NCBI GenBank assembly: GCA_937915045.1
Contig: CALDNM010000120.1
Span: 1-19,188, forward strand
Length of the DNA stretch: 19,188 bases
From: an uncultured Clostridia bacterium
GTDB lineage: Bacteria > Bacillota > Clostridia > Peptostreptococcales > Anaerovoracaceae
Direction of reading: 5' to 3'
Position 1 is the stretch's first letter. Each line of letters starts with the position of its first letter. The notes beneath the pieces are model-generated. The model made no database searches. It had not been told where the DNA came from and saw only the letters and a program-made list of their open reading frames with translations. Position numbers and translations under genes: made by a program. Shown piece after piece: positions 1-8,618 of the stretch.

Positions 1-40
1 ATCAACAGTTATTAAAATGTATCTATATACAGGAGAAAAC

Positions 41-613
41 ATGGGTTATAAAGCTGCAATAGGAATTTCAAACAAACACCTTCATCTTTCAGAGAAAGAC
101 ATTGAAACGCTCTTTGGAAAGGGCCACAAGCTCACACCTAAGAAAGATCTCGTACAGCCGGGACAGTTCGCGAGCGAGGAGAAGGTCGACATAGTAGGAC
201 CTAAGAGAACGCTCAGCGGCGTAAGAGTACTTGGACCTGCAAGGAAAGAGACACAGATCGAGCTCGCCATGACAGACGCGAGAACGATCGGAATAACTGC
301 TCCGTTAAGAGAGTCCGGACATCTTGAAGGAACACCTGGATGCAAACTGATAGGACCTGAAGGTGAGGTAGAACTCGACCACGGCGTGATCATCGCTCAG
401 AGACATATCCATCTTTCACCTGAGCAGGCGGAAGAAGCGGGAGTCAAGGATCATGATGTAGTCAAGATCAAAGTCGAGGGAGCAAGACAGCTCGTATTCG
501 ATGAAGTCATCGTAAGATCGGGCCCTACACATGAGAGAGAGATCCATATCGACACAGATGAGGGAAATGCCGCAGGCTGCACTCCTGATTCAGTCGGAGA
601 GATCGTAAAATAA
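41..613 (+). CDS. pduL: PduL-type phosphate acyltransferase (phosphotransacylase)
   Basis: Predicted to interconvert acyl-CoA plus phosphate with acyl phosphate plus CoA (acetyl or propionyl), giving a route from acetyl-CoA to acetyl phosphate in the cytosol. The 190-residue protein shows the two PduL half-barrels. The first carries KHLHLS (His13, His15), the second QRHIHLS (His122, His124), and His169 lies in REIHIDTDEGN. These match the metal-binding histidines of the family, and PLRESG (Arg90) is also typical. I start at the ATG at 41 because AGGAG lies at 31-35; the in-frame ATG at 17 has no such site. With this start there is no N-terminal extension that could target a microcompartment, and no shell genes are in the window, so a free metabolic enzyme is likely. 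It is followed 4 bp later by the serine dehydratase genes. The acyl specificity cannot be read from sequence. Confidence 0.93.
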   Translation: MGYKAAIGISNKHLHLSEKDIETLFGKGHKLTPKKDLVQPGQFASEEKVDIVGPKRTLSGVRVLGPARKETQIELAMTDARTIGITAPLRESGHLEGTPGCKLIGPEGEVELDHGVIIAQRHIHLSPEQAEEAGVKDHDVVKIKVEGARQLVFDEVIVRSGPTHEREIHIDTDEGNAAGCTPDSVGEIVK

Positions 614-617
614 TAAA

Positions 618-1277
618 ATGAATGTATTCGATATAATCGGCCCGGTCATGATCGGGCCGAGTTCGTCTCATACAGCCGGAGCAGCCCGTATCGGAAGGAT
701 GGCGAGGCATCTTTTAGGTGAGCCTGTCGTCAAAGCGCATGTACTTCTCGCGGGATCTTTCGCTAGTACGTACAGAGGGCACGGCACAGACCGCGCTATC
801 ATGGCCGGTATAATGAATATGAAGCCGGACGATAAGAGAATAAGGAACAGCTTGGAGATCGCCAGAGAAAAGGGGATCGATTTTGCGATGGAACCGGGCG
901 AGATCGAAAACTGCCACCCGAACACAGCGAGGATATCGCTCGTGGGAGAGACCGGCAAGAAGCTCGTTATGCAGGCCTCATCGGTCGGCGGCGGCAACAT
1001 CATGATCACGGAGATCAACGGTCTCAGAGTCGATATCAGCGGTCAGTATCTGACGCTCGTTGTCGTGCATAAAGACGTTCCGGGGATGATAGCTATAGTG
1101 ACGACAGCGATGGCTGAAAACGGGATGAACATATTCAATTTTACACTTAGCAGAGATAAAAAAGGCGGCACTGCCGTCATGACGATAGAAGTCGATGGAG
1201 AAGTAGGAGAATCGATCAACGGGATCATAAGTAAACTTCCTAATGTCTCTTCATCAACACTTATCAAACCGCTGTAG
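618..1277 (+). CDS. sdaAB: L-serine dehydratase, iron-sulfur-dependent, beta subunit
   Basis: Beta subunit of the two-chain, [4Fe-4S]-dependent L-serine dehydratase, which converts L-serine to pyruvate and ammonia. The 219-residue protein opens with the family signature: FDIIGPVMIGPSSSHTAG at residues 4-21. From about residue 147 it carries an ACT-like domain (VVVHKDVPGMIAIVTTAMAE), a fold that often binds amino acids. The length fits the clostridial/Bacillus split form rather than the fused E. coli SdaA. The ATG is 4 bp after the pduL stop. The nearest purine-rich stretch, GGAGA at 596-600, is rather far upstream, so translational coupling to pduL is plausible. The alpha subunit follows after 12 bp, and together the two form the active enzyme. 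Confidence 0.95.
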   Translation: MNVFDIIGPVMIGPSSSHTAGAARIGRMARHLLGEPVVKAHVLLAGSFASTYRGHGTDRAIMAGIMNMKPDDKRIRNSLEIAREKGIDFAMEPGEIENCHPNTARISLVGETGKKLVMQASSVGGGNIMITEINGLRVDISGQYLTLVVVHKDVPGMIAIVTTAMAENGMNIFNFTLSRDKKGGTAVMTIEVDGEVGESINGIISKLPNVSSSTLIKPL

Positions 1278-1289
1278 AGAGGCCATCAA

Positions 1290-2174
1290 ATGCTGAAATA
1301 CAATACAATAAGAGAACTCACAGAAGCCGCTGAAAGCGCGGGCAAAAAGATGTCCGAAGTGATCCTGGCGGATCAGGCGGAAGATATGGGAAAGACTGAA
1401 AAGGAACTCATGGACAAAATGGCTTCCGACCTTGCTGTCATGCGCGAAGCGGCGGAAGACGGCTCTAAGAAGGACGTAAAGTCCGCGAGCGGCCTTACAG
1501 GCGGAGACGCTTACAAAATGAAGCAGGCAAATGACGATGGAAAGTGCGTATGCGGAGGGATCTTTTCCGACGCGATCGCGAAAGCTCTCGCAATTTCGGA
1601 GTTCAACGCTTCCATGGGAAGGATAGTCGCGTCACCTACAGCCGGATCGTGCGGCATCATGCCGGGAGTGATCCTGGCTTATCAGGACGCGAACGGCACG
1701 AGCGATGAAGACTGCGTCATGTCGATGTTCACGGCAGCAGGCATAGGAATGACGATAAGCAAAAACGCGACTCTCGCGGGAGCGGGCGGAGGATGTCAGG
1801 CAGAGTGCGGATCCGCGTCTGCAATGGCGGCTGCCGCGCTCGTGGAACTTGCCGGAGGGACTCCTGCCATGTCGGAAAACGCCGCGGCGATCGCTATAAA
1901 GAATGTTCTTGGACTTGTCTGCGATCCTGTAGCGGGGCTCGTCGAGATCCCGTGCATCAAGAGAAACGCGGGAGGAGCAGCGACAGCGCTCTGTGCCGCC
2001 GATATGGCTCTTGCGGGTATCGAGAGCAAGATACCGGCTGATGAAGTCATTATCGCTATGAAACACGTTGGAGATATCATGTCACCGACACTCAAGGAGA
2101 CTGCGGAAGGCGGTCTCGCGGCTACGCCGACAGGGAAGGCCATGTTCGAGGAGGTCTTCGGAACGAAGAAATAA
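1290..2174 (+). CDS. sdaAA: L-serine dehydratase, iron-sulfur-dependent, alpha subunit
   Basis: Catalytic alpha subunit of L-serine dehydratase (294 residues, normal length for the split form), feeding pyruvate to the PFOR encoded just downstream. Family motifs are intact: SPTAGSCGIMPG at 115-126, AGAGGGCQAECGSASAMA at 163-180, VCDPVAG at 210-216 and PCIKRNAGG at 221-229. Cys169, Cys211 and Cys222 have the 42 and 11 residue spacing of the three cluster-ligating cysteines known from type II serine dehydratases, so a [4Fe-4S] cluster is expected. The start ATG is preceded by AGAGAGG at 1276-1282, overlapping the sdaAB stop. The gene ends the operon; a terminator hairpin follows about 40 bp later. 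The cluster makes such enzymes oxygen-sensitive, in line with an anaerobe. Confidence 0.96.
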   Translation: MLKYNTIRELTEAAESAGKKMSEVILADQAEDMGKTEKELMDKMASDLAVMREAAEDGSKKDVKSASGLTGGDAYKMKQANDDGKCVCGGIFSDAIAKALAISEFNASMGRIVASPTAGSCGIMPGVILAYQDANGTSDEDCVMSMFTAAGIGMTISKNATLAGAGGGCQAECGSASAMAAAALVELAGGTPAMSENAAAIAIKNVLGLVCDPVAGLVEIPCIKRNAGGAATALCAADMALAGIESKIPADEVIIAMKHVGDIMSPTLKETAEGGLAATPTGKAMFEEVFGTKK

Positions 2175-2211
2175 AAAGGTTTCGTTAAAATATTTTTAAA
2201 GAAATTTTTGG

Positions 2212-2240
2212 CCCCGAAATTCGATGAATTCCGGGGTTTT
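2212..2240 (+). terminator. Rho-independent terminator after sdaAA
   Basis: Inverted repeat CCCCGAAATT (2212-2221) and AATTCCGGGG (2227-2236) with a 5-base loop and one A-C mismatch, followed by TTTT. It lies between sdaAA and the PFOR promoter and would close the pduL-sdaAB-sdaAA unit. Confidence 0.75.
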
Positions 2241-2317
2241 CATGATTTTCAACCGATTATGTGTAGTTTGAAGAAATTTCATGCCCCTTTTTTTCATTTA
2301 AAGAAAATGAGGAGAAT

Positions 2318-2346
2318 TTGAAATTGTCAGTCAATAGATATAAAAT
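2318..2346 (+). promoter_or_regulatory. Sigma-A-like promoter for nifJ
   Basis: TTGAAA (2318-2323) and TAAAAT (2341-2346) separated by 17 bp, in an AT-rich 200-bp gap; TATAAA at 2339-2344 is an overlapping alternative -10. Transcription would start near 2353, about 40 bases before the PFOR start codon. Assigned from consensus only. The rest of the gap 2175-2394 shows no other gene or RNA element that I recognise. Confidence 0.55.
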
Positions 2347-2394
2347 CATTAAAAGAGTAATAAACTGTATTTCACAGAATTGGAGATCGATATT

Positions 2395-5300
2395 ATGAGT
2401 AATAAGAAAACCATGATAGTAGACGGCAATACGGCCGCTGCTTACGTTGCTTACGCCTTTACAGAGGTCGCCGGCATTTTTCCGATAACGCCGTCATCAC
2501 CTATGGCGGAAGTCACGGATGAGTGGTCAGCAAATGGCCGCAAAAATATTTTCGGACAGCAGGTCAGACTGGTTGAAATGCAGTCTGAAGCCGGTGCGTC
2601 GGGCGCTGTACACGGATGCCTCGAAGCAGGCGCTCTTGCAACATCGTTCACAGCGTCACAGGGCTTGATGCTGATGATCCCTACACTGCACAGGATATCC
2701 GGAGAAAGACTTCCGGGAGTCCTTCATGTAGCTTCCAGGACTATCGGTACTCACGCCTTTTCTATTTTCGGAGATCATTCAGATGTCATGAACTGCAGAC
2801 AGACAGGCTGGGGCCTGCTCTCAACGGGCAGCGTCCAGGAAGTCATGGATCTCGCAGCAGTCGCGCATCTGTCGGCTATAAAGGCCAGGATCCCTATGCT
2901 GCATTTCATGGACGGATTCAGAACATCGCATGAGATACAGAAAGTAGAAGCTATAGATTATAAGGACTTCGCGAAGCTTGTCGATAAGAAAGCGCTCCAG
3001 GAGTTCAGAGACAATGCCATAAATCCTGAAGATCCTAAGATGAGATCTACAGTTGAGAACCCTGATGTGTATTTCCAGATCAGAGAGACGAACAACGCGG
3101 ATTATGACGCGTTCCCTGACATAGTCGAAGAGTACATGGGTGAGATGAGCAAACTCACGGGCAGAAAGTACCATGTCTTCAATTATTATGGAGCTAAGGA
3201 CGCGGACAGAGTCATCATAGCGATGGGTTCTGTAAGCGGCACAGCAAGACAGCTCGTAAAGGCTATGAACGACAACGGAGAGAAAGTCGGATATCTGCAG
3301 GTACACCTGTACAGACCTTTCTCCGCGAAATATCTCAAGAAGTTCCTGCCTAAGTCAGTGAAGAAGATCGCTGTACTCGACAGAGTCAAGGAACTTGGAA
3401 CAGTCGGAGAACCTCTCTATGAGGACGTCTGCACATCGTTCACGAACGACAAGAACGCTCCGATGATATACGCCGGCAGATTCGGACTTTCATCGAAGGA
3501 TACTACTCCTGCTGATCTCAAGGCTGTATATGACAACCTCGCGCTCAAAAACCCTAAGGATCATTTCACTATCGGCATCGATGATGATGTGACGCATCTG
3601 TCGCTGAAGACAGGTCCTGTGCTGCATGTTGAGCCTAAGGGCACGATAAGCTGCAAGTTCTGGGGACTCGGTTCCGACGGAACAGTAGGCGCGAACAAAA
3701 ACTCGATAAAGATAATCGGAGAAAGCACGAACATGTACTGCCAGGCTTACTTCGAATACGATACAAAGAAATCATTCGGTATCACAAAGTCGCATCTCAG
3801 ATTCGGAAAGAAGCCTATTCTTTCGACATATGTGGTCAAGGAAGCGGATTTTGTGGCGTGCCACAACGAGCATTACCTCAATCAGTACGACATAGTGAAT
3901 GAGATCAAACCGGGAGGCACATTCCTGCTCAACTGCGAATACGGAGTCGATGAGCTCGATAAATATGTACCGGCGAAGGTCAGAAAATATATCGCTGATA
4001 ACGATATCAAGTTCTACATTATAAACGCGAACAAGATCTCGCAGGACATCGGCCTCGGAAATCATCCGAACATGGTACTCCAGGCGGCGTTCTTCAAACT
4101 CGCGAAGGTCATCCCGCTCAAGGATGCCGTGGATTATATGAAGAAGTTCATAGCGAAGACATATCTCGCTAAGGGCGACGCGATAATCAAGATGAACCAG
4201 GCAGCTGTAGATGCCGGGATCGACAGTGTAGTCAAGGTAGATGTACCTGACGCATGGAAGAAGCTTACAGTGAAGAGCCAGAAAGTCGACAAGAGTCTTC
4301 CGTTCTTCATCAAAGAGATCCTCGGACCGGTCAACGCTCAGAAGGGCGACGATCTTCCGGTCAGCGCTTTCATGAGCATGAAAGACGGCACGATGCCGCT
4401 TGGTACGTCAGCATATGAGAAGAGGGGCATAGCTACTCATCTTCCTGTATGGAACAAGGACGCCTGCATACAGTGCAACCAGTGCGCGTTCGTATGTCCT
4501 CACGCTGTCATCAGACCGTTCCTTTTGAACAAGGCTGAAGCGAAGAAGGCTCCGGAAGGGTTCGAAATGGCGGACGCTAAGGGCAAGGATCTTAAGGGAC
4601 TGCAGTACAGCATCCAGGTCAGCACACTCGACTGCACGAGCTGCGGAAGCTGCGCGGCGATCTGCCCGACAAAGGGTAAAGCGCTGAAGATGGAGCCTGC
4701 TATGAAGGTTTCGAAAGATCAGACGAATTGGAAATACGCGCTCGATCTGTCCGAAAAGGACAAAGCGGATAAATATACACTCAAAGGAAGTCAGTTCCAG
4801 CAGCCACTGCTCGAATTCTCGGGCGCCTGCGCGGGATGCGGAGAGACACCGTATGTAAAACTGCTGACACAGCTCTTCGGAGACAGAGCGTATATCGCTA
4901 ACGCGACAGGATGCACACAGGCGTGGGGTTCCGCGATGCCGTGCATGCCTTACTGCAAAAATAAAGAAGGCAGAGGTCCGGCATGGTCGAACTCACTGTT
5001 CGAGAACAACGCGGAATTCAGTTACGGCATGTGCCTCGCGGTGACTCAGCAGAGGAACCTCGTCAGGATGCATGTAGCGGAACTGATGGACATGATAGAT
5101 AAGGATTCCAAACTGTATAAGGCAGCGAGCAGATGGGACAAGACTTTCGACGATCTTGAAAAATCGCAGAAGGTCAGCGAGAAGTTCATCGCGGAGCTCA
5201 GAGATTCCAATCTCAAGGGCAAGGCGGGGACGCTCATCAAGACGATCCTGAAGGAAAAGAATCAGCTCTCGAAGAAGACCATGTGGATGGTCGGAGGAGA

Positions 5301-5919
5301 CGGCTGGGCTTATGATATAGGTTACGGCGGGCTCGATCACGTATTCGCTATGGACGAAGATGTGAATGTACTGCTGCTGGATACAGAAGTTTATTCAAAC
5401 ACAGGCGGACAGTCCTCAAAGGCTACACCTATGGGAGCTGTAGCGCAGTTCCAGGCTTCAGGCAAGAAGACGAACAAGAAGAACCTTGGACTTCTGATGA
5501 TGGCTTATGATAATATATACATTGCGCAGGTCGCGATGGGAGCGAATCCGAATCAGCTGATGAAAGCTATGAAGGAAGCGGAAGAGCATAAGGGACCGTC
5601 GCTGATCATCGCTTACTCGCCATGTATCTCACATGGTATCAAGAAGGGCATGAACAATGTCCAGGAAGAGATGAAGGATGCTGTAGCGTCAGGTTACTGG
5701 CCGCTTTACAGATATTATCCGGAAACAAAGGAATTTGTCCTGGATTCGAAGAAGCCTGATATGGACTTCAAGAAGTTCCTGAGAGGCGAAGTCAGATACT
5801 CGGCACTCGACAGGACATTCCCGCAGAACGCGAAGACGCTTTTCAAAGAGGCCGAAAAACAGGCGAAGAGCAATTTCGAGCAGTATGAGAAACTCGCGGG
5901 AAAGAAAGATGAAGAATAG
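2395..5919 (+). CDS. nifJ: Pyruvate:ferredoxin (flavodoxin) oxidoreductase, single-chain
   Basis: Oxidises pyruvate and CoA to acetyl-CoA and CO2, reducing ferredoxin or flavodoxin; the central step of amino-acid fermentation. It is a full-length 1174-residue fused enzyme. The N-terminal pyruvate-binding domain has FPITPSSPMAE (Thr32) and HVASRTIGTH (Arg115), matching the active-site Thr and Arg of the Desulfovibrio enzyme. Two ferredoxin-type clusters follow: CIQCNQCAFVCP (Cys691, 694, 697, 701) and CTSCGSCAAICP (Cys747, 750, 753, 757). The TPP domain has CAGCGE (Cys812, Cys815), ATGCTQAWG (Cys840), GDGWAYDIGYGG, SNTGGQ and a late Cys1077, the set that holds the proximal cluster. An upstream in-frame TTG at 2380 is possible, but the ATG at 2395 has GGAG at 2382-2385, so I start there. 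The next gene begins 27 bp downstream without an obvious terminator. Confidence 0.97.
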   Translation: MSNKKTMIVDGNTAAAYVAYAFTEVAGIFPITPSSPMAEVTDEWSANGRKNIFGQQVRLVEMQSEAGASGAVHGCLEAGALATSFTASQGLMLMIPTLHRISGERLPGVLHVASRTIGTHAFSIFGDHSDVMNCRQTGWGLLSTGSVQEVMDLAAVAHLSAIKARIPMLHFMDGFRTSHEIQKVEAIDYKDFAKLVDKKALQEFRDNAINPEDPKMRSTVENPDVYFQIRETNNADYDAFPDIVEEYMGEMSKLTGRKYHVFNYYGAKDADRVIIAMGSVSGTARQLVKAMNDNGEKVGYLQVHLYRPFSAKYLKKFLPKSVKKIAVLDRVKELGTVGEPLYEDVCTSFTNDKNAPMIYAGRFGLSSKDTTPADLKAVYDNLALKNPKDHFTIGIDDDVTHLSLKTGPVLHVEPKGTISCKFWGLGSDGTVGANKNSIKIIGESTNMYCQAYFEYDTKKSFGITKSHLRFGKKPILSTYVVKEADFVACHNEHYLNQYDIVNEIKPGGTFLLNCEYGVDELDKYVPAKVRKYIADNDIKFYIINANKISQDIGLGNHPNMVLQAAFFKLAKVIPLKDAVDYMKKFIAKTYLAKGDAIIKMNQAAVDAGIDSVVKVDVPDAWKKLTVKSQKVDKSLPFFIKEILGPVNAQKGDDLPVSAFMSMKDGTMPLGTSAYEKRGIATHLPVWNKDACIQCNQCAFVCPHAVIRPFLLNKAEAKKAPEGFEMADAKGKDLKGLQYSIQVSTLDCTSCGSCAAICPTKGKALKMEPAMKVSKDQTNWKYALDLSEKDKADKYTLKGSQFQQPLLEFSGACAGCGETPYVKLLTQLFGDRAYIANATGCTQAWGSAMPCMPYCKNKEGRGPAWSNSLFENNAEFSYGMCLAVTQQRNLVRMHVAELMDMIDKDSKLYKAASRWDKTFDDLEKSQKVSEKFIAELRDSNLKGKAGTLIKTILKEKNQLSKKTMWMVGGDGWAYDIGYGGLDHVFAMDEDVNVLLLDTEVYSNTGGQSSKATPMGAVAQFQASGKKTNKKNLGLLMMAYDNIYIAQVAMGANPNQLMKAMKEAEEHKGPSLIIAYSPCISHGIKKGMNNVQEEMKDAVASGYWPLYRYYPETKEFVLDSKKPDMDFKKFLRGEVRYSALDRTFPQNAKTLFKEAEKQAKSNFEQYEKLAGKKDEE

Positions 5920-5946
5920 TACTAGAAAATATAGGAGAAACAAATA

Positions 5947-7284
5947 ATGAGCTTTTATGACGACTATAAGAAAAAACTCACGACGCCGGAAGAGGCAGTG
6001 AAAATTGTCAAAGACGGAGACTGGGTAGACTACAACTTTGGATTCGGCATGCCGCAGCTTCTCGACGATGCCCTGGCAAAGCGCAAGGGGCAGCTCAAAG
6101 ATGTAAAAGTGAGAGCGTATCTCGCAATGGACAAGATCCAGGTAGTAGAACAGGACCCTGAACAGGAATCATTCACGTATTACAGCTGGTTTTGTTCAGG
6201 CATAGAAAGAAAATACAGCGACAGAGGACTGTGTGTCTTCTCGCCGATGACATTCAGGAACCTTCCGAGTTATTATCGCAGAGGTTACGCGACGGTAAAT
6301 GTCGCTATGCTGTGTGTCACACCTATGGACAAGCACGGATACTTCAATGTATCGGGCATCAATGCTTCATCAAGATCGATGCTCGAGGCGGCTGACAAGA
6401 TCATCCTTGAAGTAAACGAAAATATGCCGTGGGTATATGGCGGATATGATGAGGTCGTGCACATTTCTGAAGTAGACGCGGTCGTAGAGGGCCCTCATGG
6501 ACCTCTCGGAGAGCTGAAGAGCCCTGCGCCGACAGAGACTGATGAAAAGATCGCGAGCTATATCATGAATGAGATGGTAGACGGCGCGACGCTGCAGCTC
6601 GGAATAGGCGGACTGCCTTACGCGGTCGGCAGGAATATCGCGAAATCGGATCTCAAGGATCTCGGCATGCATACTGAGATGATGGGAGACGCTTATGTTG
6701 ATATGATAGAAGCGGGCAAGATCACAAACAGAAAAAAGAAGATCAACCGCGGAAAGGGCGTGTTCGGGTGCGCGCTCGGGACAAAGAAACTCTTTGATCT
6801 CATAGACAGAAACCCGGCGTGTGTTTCATACCCAATAGATTACGTCAACTCTCCGGCTGTGATGGCACAGCTCGACAATCTGATCACGATCAACGGATGC
6901 ATATCTGTGGATCTTTTCGGACAGACCTGCGCTGAAAGCGCCGGAACGAGACATATCAGCGGATCGGGCGGGCAGCTCGACTTCCTGACAGGAGCTTATG
7001 ACTCACCGGGAGGGAAGAACTTCATCTGCATGACATCATCATACGTGGACAAGAAAGGCGTCAAGCATTCACGTTTCGTGCCTAAGTTCAACGGAGATAT
7101 CGTGACGGATCCAAGGAGCCAGGCGTTCTATCTCGCGACAGAACACGGTATAGTCAATCTGGCCGGAAAGTCATCATGGGAGAGAACTGAAATGATGATA
7201 TCGATAGCTGATCCTGATTTCAGGGATGAACTCATAGCTGATGCCGAAAAACTCGGTATCTGGAAAAAGTCAAACAAGCGGTAG
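5947..7284 (+). CDS. Acyl-CoA:acetate CoA-transferase, butyryl-CoA:acetate CoA-transferase-like
   Basis: Predicted to move CoA between an acyl-CoA (butyryl-CoA is the best guess) and acetate, making acetyl-CoA and the free acid. The 445-residue protein belongs to the acetyl-CoA hydrolase/transferase family. It has the oxyanion-type loop LQLGIGGLP at 217-225, DLGMHTEMMGDAYVDM at 238-253 with Glu244 as the expected catalytic glutamate that forms the CoA thioester, and AESAGTRHISGSGGQLDF at 329-346. This motif set, plus the N-terminal DDYKKKL and C-terminal DPDFRDELI segments, resembles the butyryl-CoA:acetate enzymes of gut clostridia, with 4-hydroxybutyrate CoA-transferase as a relative. AGGAG lies at 5932-5936 before the start. 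It sits 27 bp behind PFOR and is likely cotranscribed. No butyryl-CoA synthesis genes are in the window, so the acyl substrate remains uncertain. Confidence 0.85.
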   Translation: MSFYDDYKKKLTTPEEAVKIVKDGDWVDYNFGFGMPQLLDDALAKRKGQLKDVKVRAYLAMDKIQVVEQDPEQESFTYYSWFCSGIERKYSDRGLCVFSPMTFRNLPSYYRRGYATVNVAMLCVTPMDKHGYFNVSGINASSRSMLEAADKIILEVNENMPWVYGGYDEVVHISEVDAVVEGPHGPLGELKSPAPTETDEKIASYIMNEMVDGATLQLGIGGLPYAVGRNIAKSDLKDLGMHTEMMGDAYVDMIEAGKITNRKKKINRGKGVFGCALGTKKLFDLIDRNPACVSYPIDYVNSPAVMAQLDNLITINGCISVDLFGQTCAESAGTRHISGSGGQLDFLTGAYDSPGGKNFICMTSSYVDKKGVKHSRFVPKFNGDIVTDPRSQAFYLATEHGIVNLAGKSSWERTEMMISIADPDFRDELIADAEKLGIWKKSNKR

Positions 7285-7349
7285 GGATATCGCGGGAATA
7301 ATATTAAAGCATCAACCGTATTACAACTATATGTAAGGAGGCAACAACC

Positions 7350-8534
7350 ATGGTCAAATATTCATCAAGAATGGGAAAAATGGAAGGTTCTGCTATCAGA
7401 GAGCTTCTCAAACTGACAGCAAAGCCGGAGATCATTTCATTTGCGGGCGGCATGCCGGCACCTGAACTTTTCCCTACTGAGGAAATGGAAAAAGCAGCGA
7501 ACGCTGTTATGGAAGAACAGGGCCAGATAGCGATGCAGTACTCGACGACAGAGGGATATCCTCGTCTGAGAGAGCAGATCGTTGAGAGAATGGACAAGAA
7601 GAACAACATCAAGACAGATGTCGATCACATCCTGATCACGAGCGGATCACAGCAGGGCCTCGACTATTCGGGACGTCTGTTCCTCGATAAGGATGATATC
7701 ATCCTCTGCGAAAGCCCATCGTATCTTGGAGCACTCAATGCTTTCAAGACGAACGAGCCTAAGTTCATCGAAGTTCCTACAGATGAAAACGGACTCATCC
7801 CTGAAGAACTCGAGAAGATCCTCGCTAAGGAAGACAGAGTCAAGATGATCTACGTCATCCCTGATTTCCAGAACCCTACAGGAAGGACATGGCCTCTCGA
7901 GAGAAGACACGCGTTCATGGATATCATCAACAAGTATGAGATCCCTGTCATAGAGGACAACCCGTATGGAGAGCTCAGATATGAAGGAGATTATCTCCCT
8001 GCGCTCAAGTCACTGGATACAAAGGGCCTCGTTGTTTACCTCGGGACATTCTCGAAGATCCTGGCTCCTGGATACAGACTTGGCTGGATCTGCGCGGAAG
8101 ACGAGATCCTTTCGAACTACAACAAGCTTGCTCAGGCGGCAGCGCTCCAGGCTTCGACTATCTCACAGATGGAGACAGCAAAGTGGATCGACATGTTCGA
8201 CCTCGATGCTCATGTAGCTGAGATCAGAAAAGTATATGGACACAGAAGAGATGTCATGCTCGACACACTCGAGAAGACATTCCCTGAGGGTGTTACATGG
8301 ACTCATCCGGTAGGCGGACTGTTCCTGTGGGTAATGCTTCCTGAGAACATGAAGGCACAGGATGTCTACATGAAGGCTCTTGAGAAGAACGTAGCGTTCG
8401 TACCTGGAGACACATTCTTCCCTAACGGCGGAGTATTCAACTGCTTCAGAATGAACTATTCATGCATGCCTGACGAGAAGATCATAGAGGGAGTCACAGC
8501 TCTCGCTGACGTCATCAAGGCGGAAATGAAATAA
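7350..8534 (+). CDS. PLP-dependent class I/II aminotransferase (LysN/2-aminoadipate aminotransferase type)
   Basis: A fold-type I aminotransferase of 394 residues that swaps an amino group between an amino acid and a 2-oxo acid using pyridoxal phosphate. Visible hallmarks are SGSQQGLD at 98-105 (phosphate/ring region), PDFQNPTGRTW at 171-181 (Asn175), EDNPYGELRY at 202-211 (Asp203, Tyr206), GTFSKILAPGYRLGW at 232-246 with Lys236 as the Schiff-base lysine, and Arg367 in CFRMNY as the likely carboxylate-binding arginine. The start ISFAGGMPAPELFP is typical of the LysN/MocR-like subgroup, which covers 2-aminoadipate, aromatic and branched-chain aminotransferases; there is no DNA-binding domain. 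The substrate cannot be assigned. AAGGAGG at 7335-7341 sets the start. It follows the CoA-transferase by 65 bp with no clear promoter, so it may share the PFOR transcript. Confidence 0.88.
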   Translation: MVKYSSRMGKMEGSAIRELLKLTAKPEIISFAGGMPAPELFPTEEMEKAANAVMEEQGQIAMQYSTTEGYPRLREQIVERMDKKNNIKTDVDHILITSGSQQGLDYSGRLFLDKDDIILCESPSYLGALNAFKTNEPKFIEVPTDENGLIPEELEKILAKEDRVKMIYVIPDFQNPTGRTWPLERRHAFMDIINKYEIPVIEDNPYGELRYEGDYLPALKSLDTKGLVVYLGTFSKILAPGYRLGWICAEDEILSNYNKLAQAAALQASTISQMETAKWIDMFDLDAHVAEIRKVYGHRRDVMLDTLEKTFPEGVTWTHPVGGLFLWVMLPENMKAQDVYMKALEKNVAFVPGDTFFPNGGVFNCFRMNYSCMPDEKIIEGVTALADVIKAEMK

Positions 8535-8570
8535 GAGACCAACAAGACCAATATAGAAATACCAAAATGG

Positions 8571-8599
8571 AAAACGGTCCGCTCGCGCGGACCGTTTTT
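8571..8599. terminator. Bidirectional terminator between aminotransferase and XRE regulator
   Basis: Perfect 12-bp inverted repeat AAAACGGTCCGC (8571-8582) and GCGGACCGTTTT (8587-8598) with a TCGC loop. Flanking A and T runs allow it to end transcripts from both strands, fitting its place between convergent genes. Confidence 0.92.
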
Positions 8600-8618
8600 C
8601 ATATATGATTTTACGTTT

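Noticed and set aside
2380..2394. Upstream TTG start for PFOR adding five residues
   Set aside because: GGAG at 2382-2385 would overlap this start, whereas it is well placed for the ATG at 2395.
7304..7333. TTAAAG/TATATG promoter-like pair before the aminotransferase
   Set aside because: Transcription would start inside the ribosome binding site at about 7340, so this is unlikely to be a working promoter.
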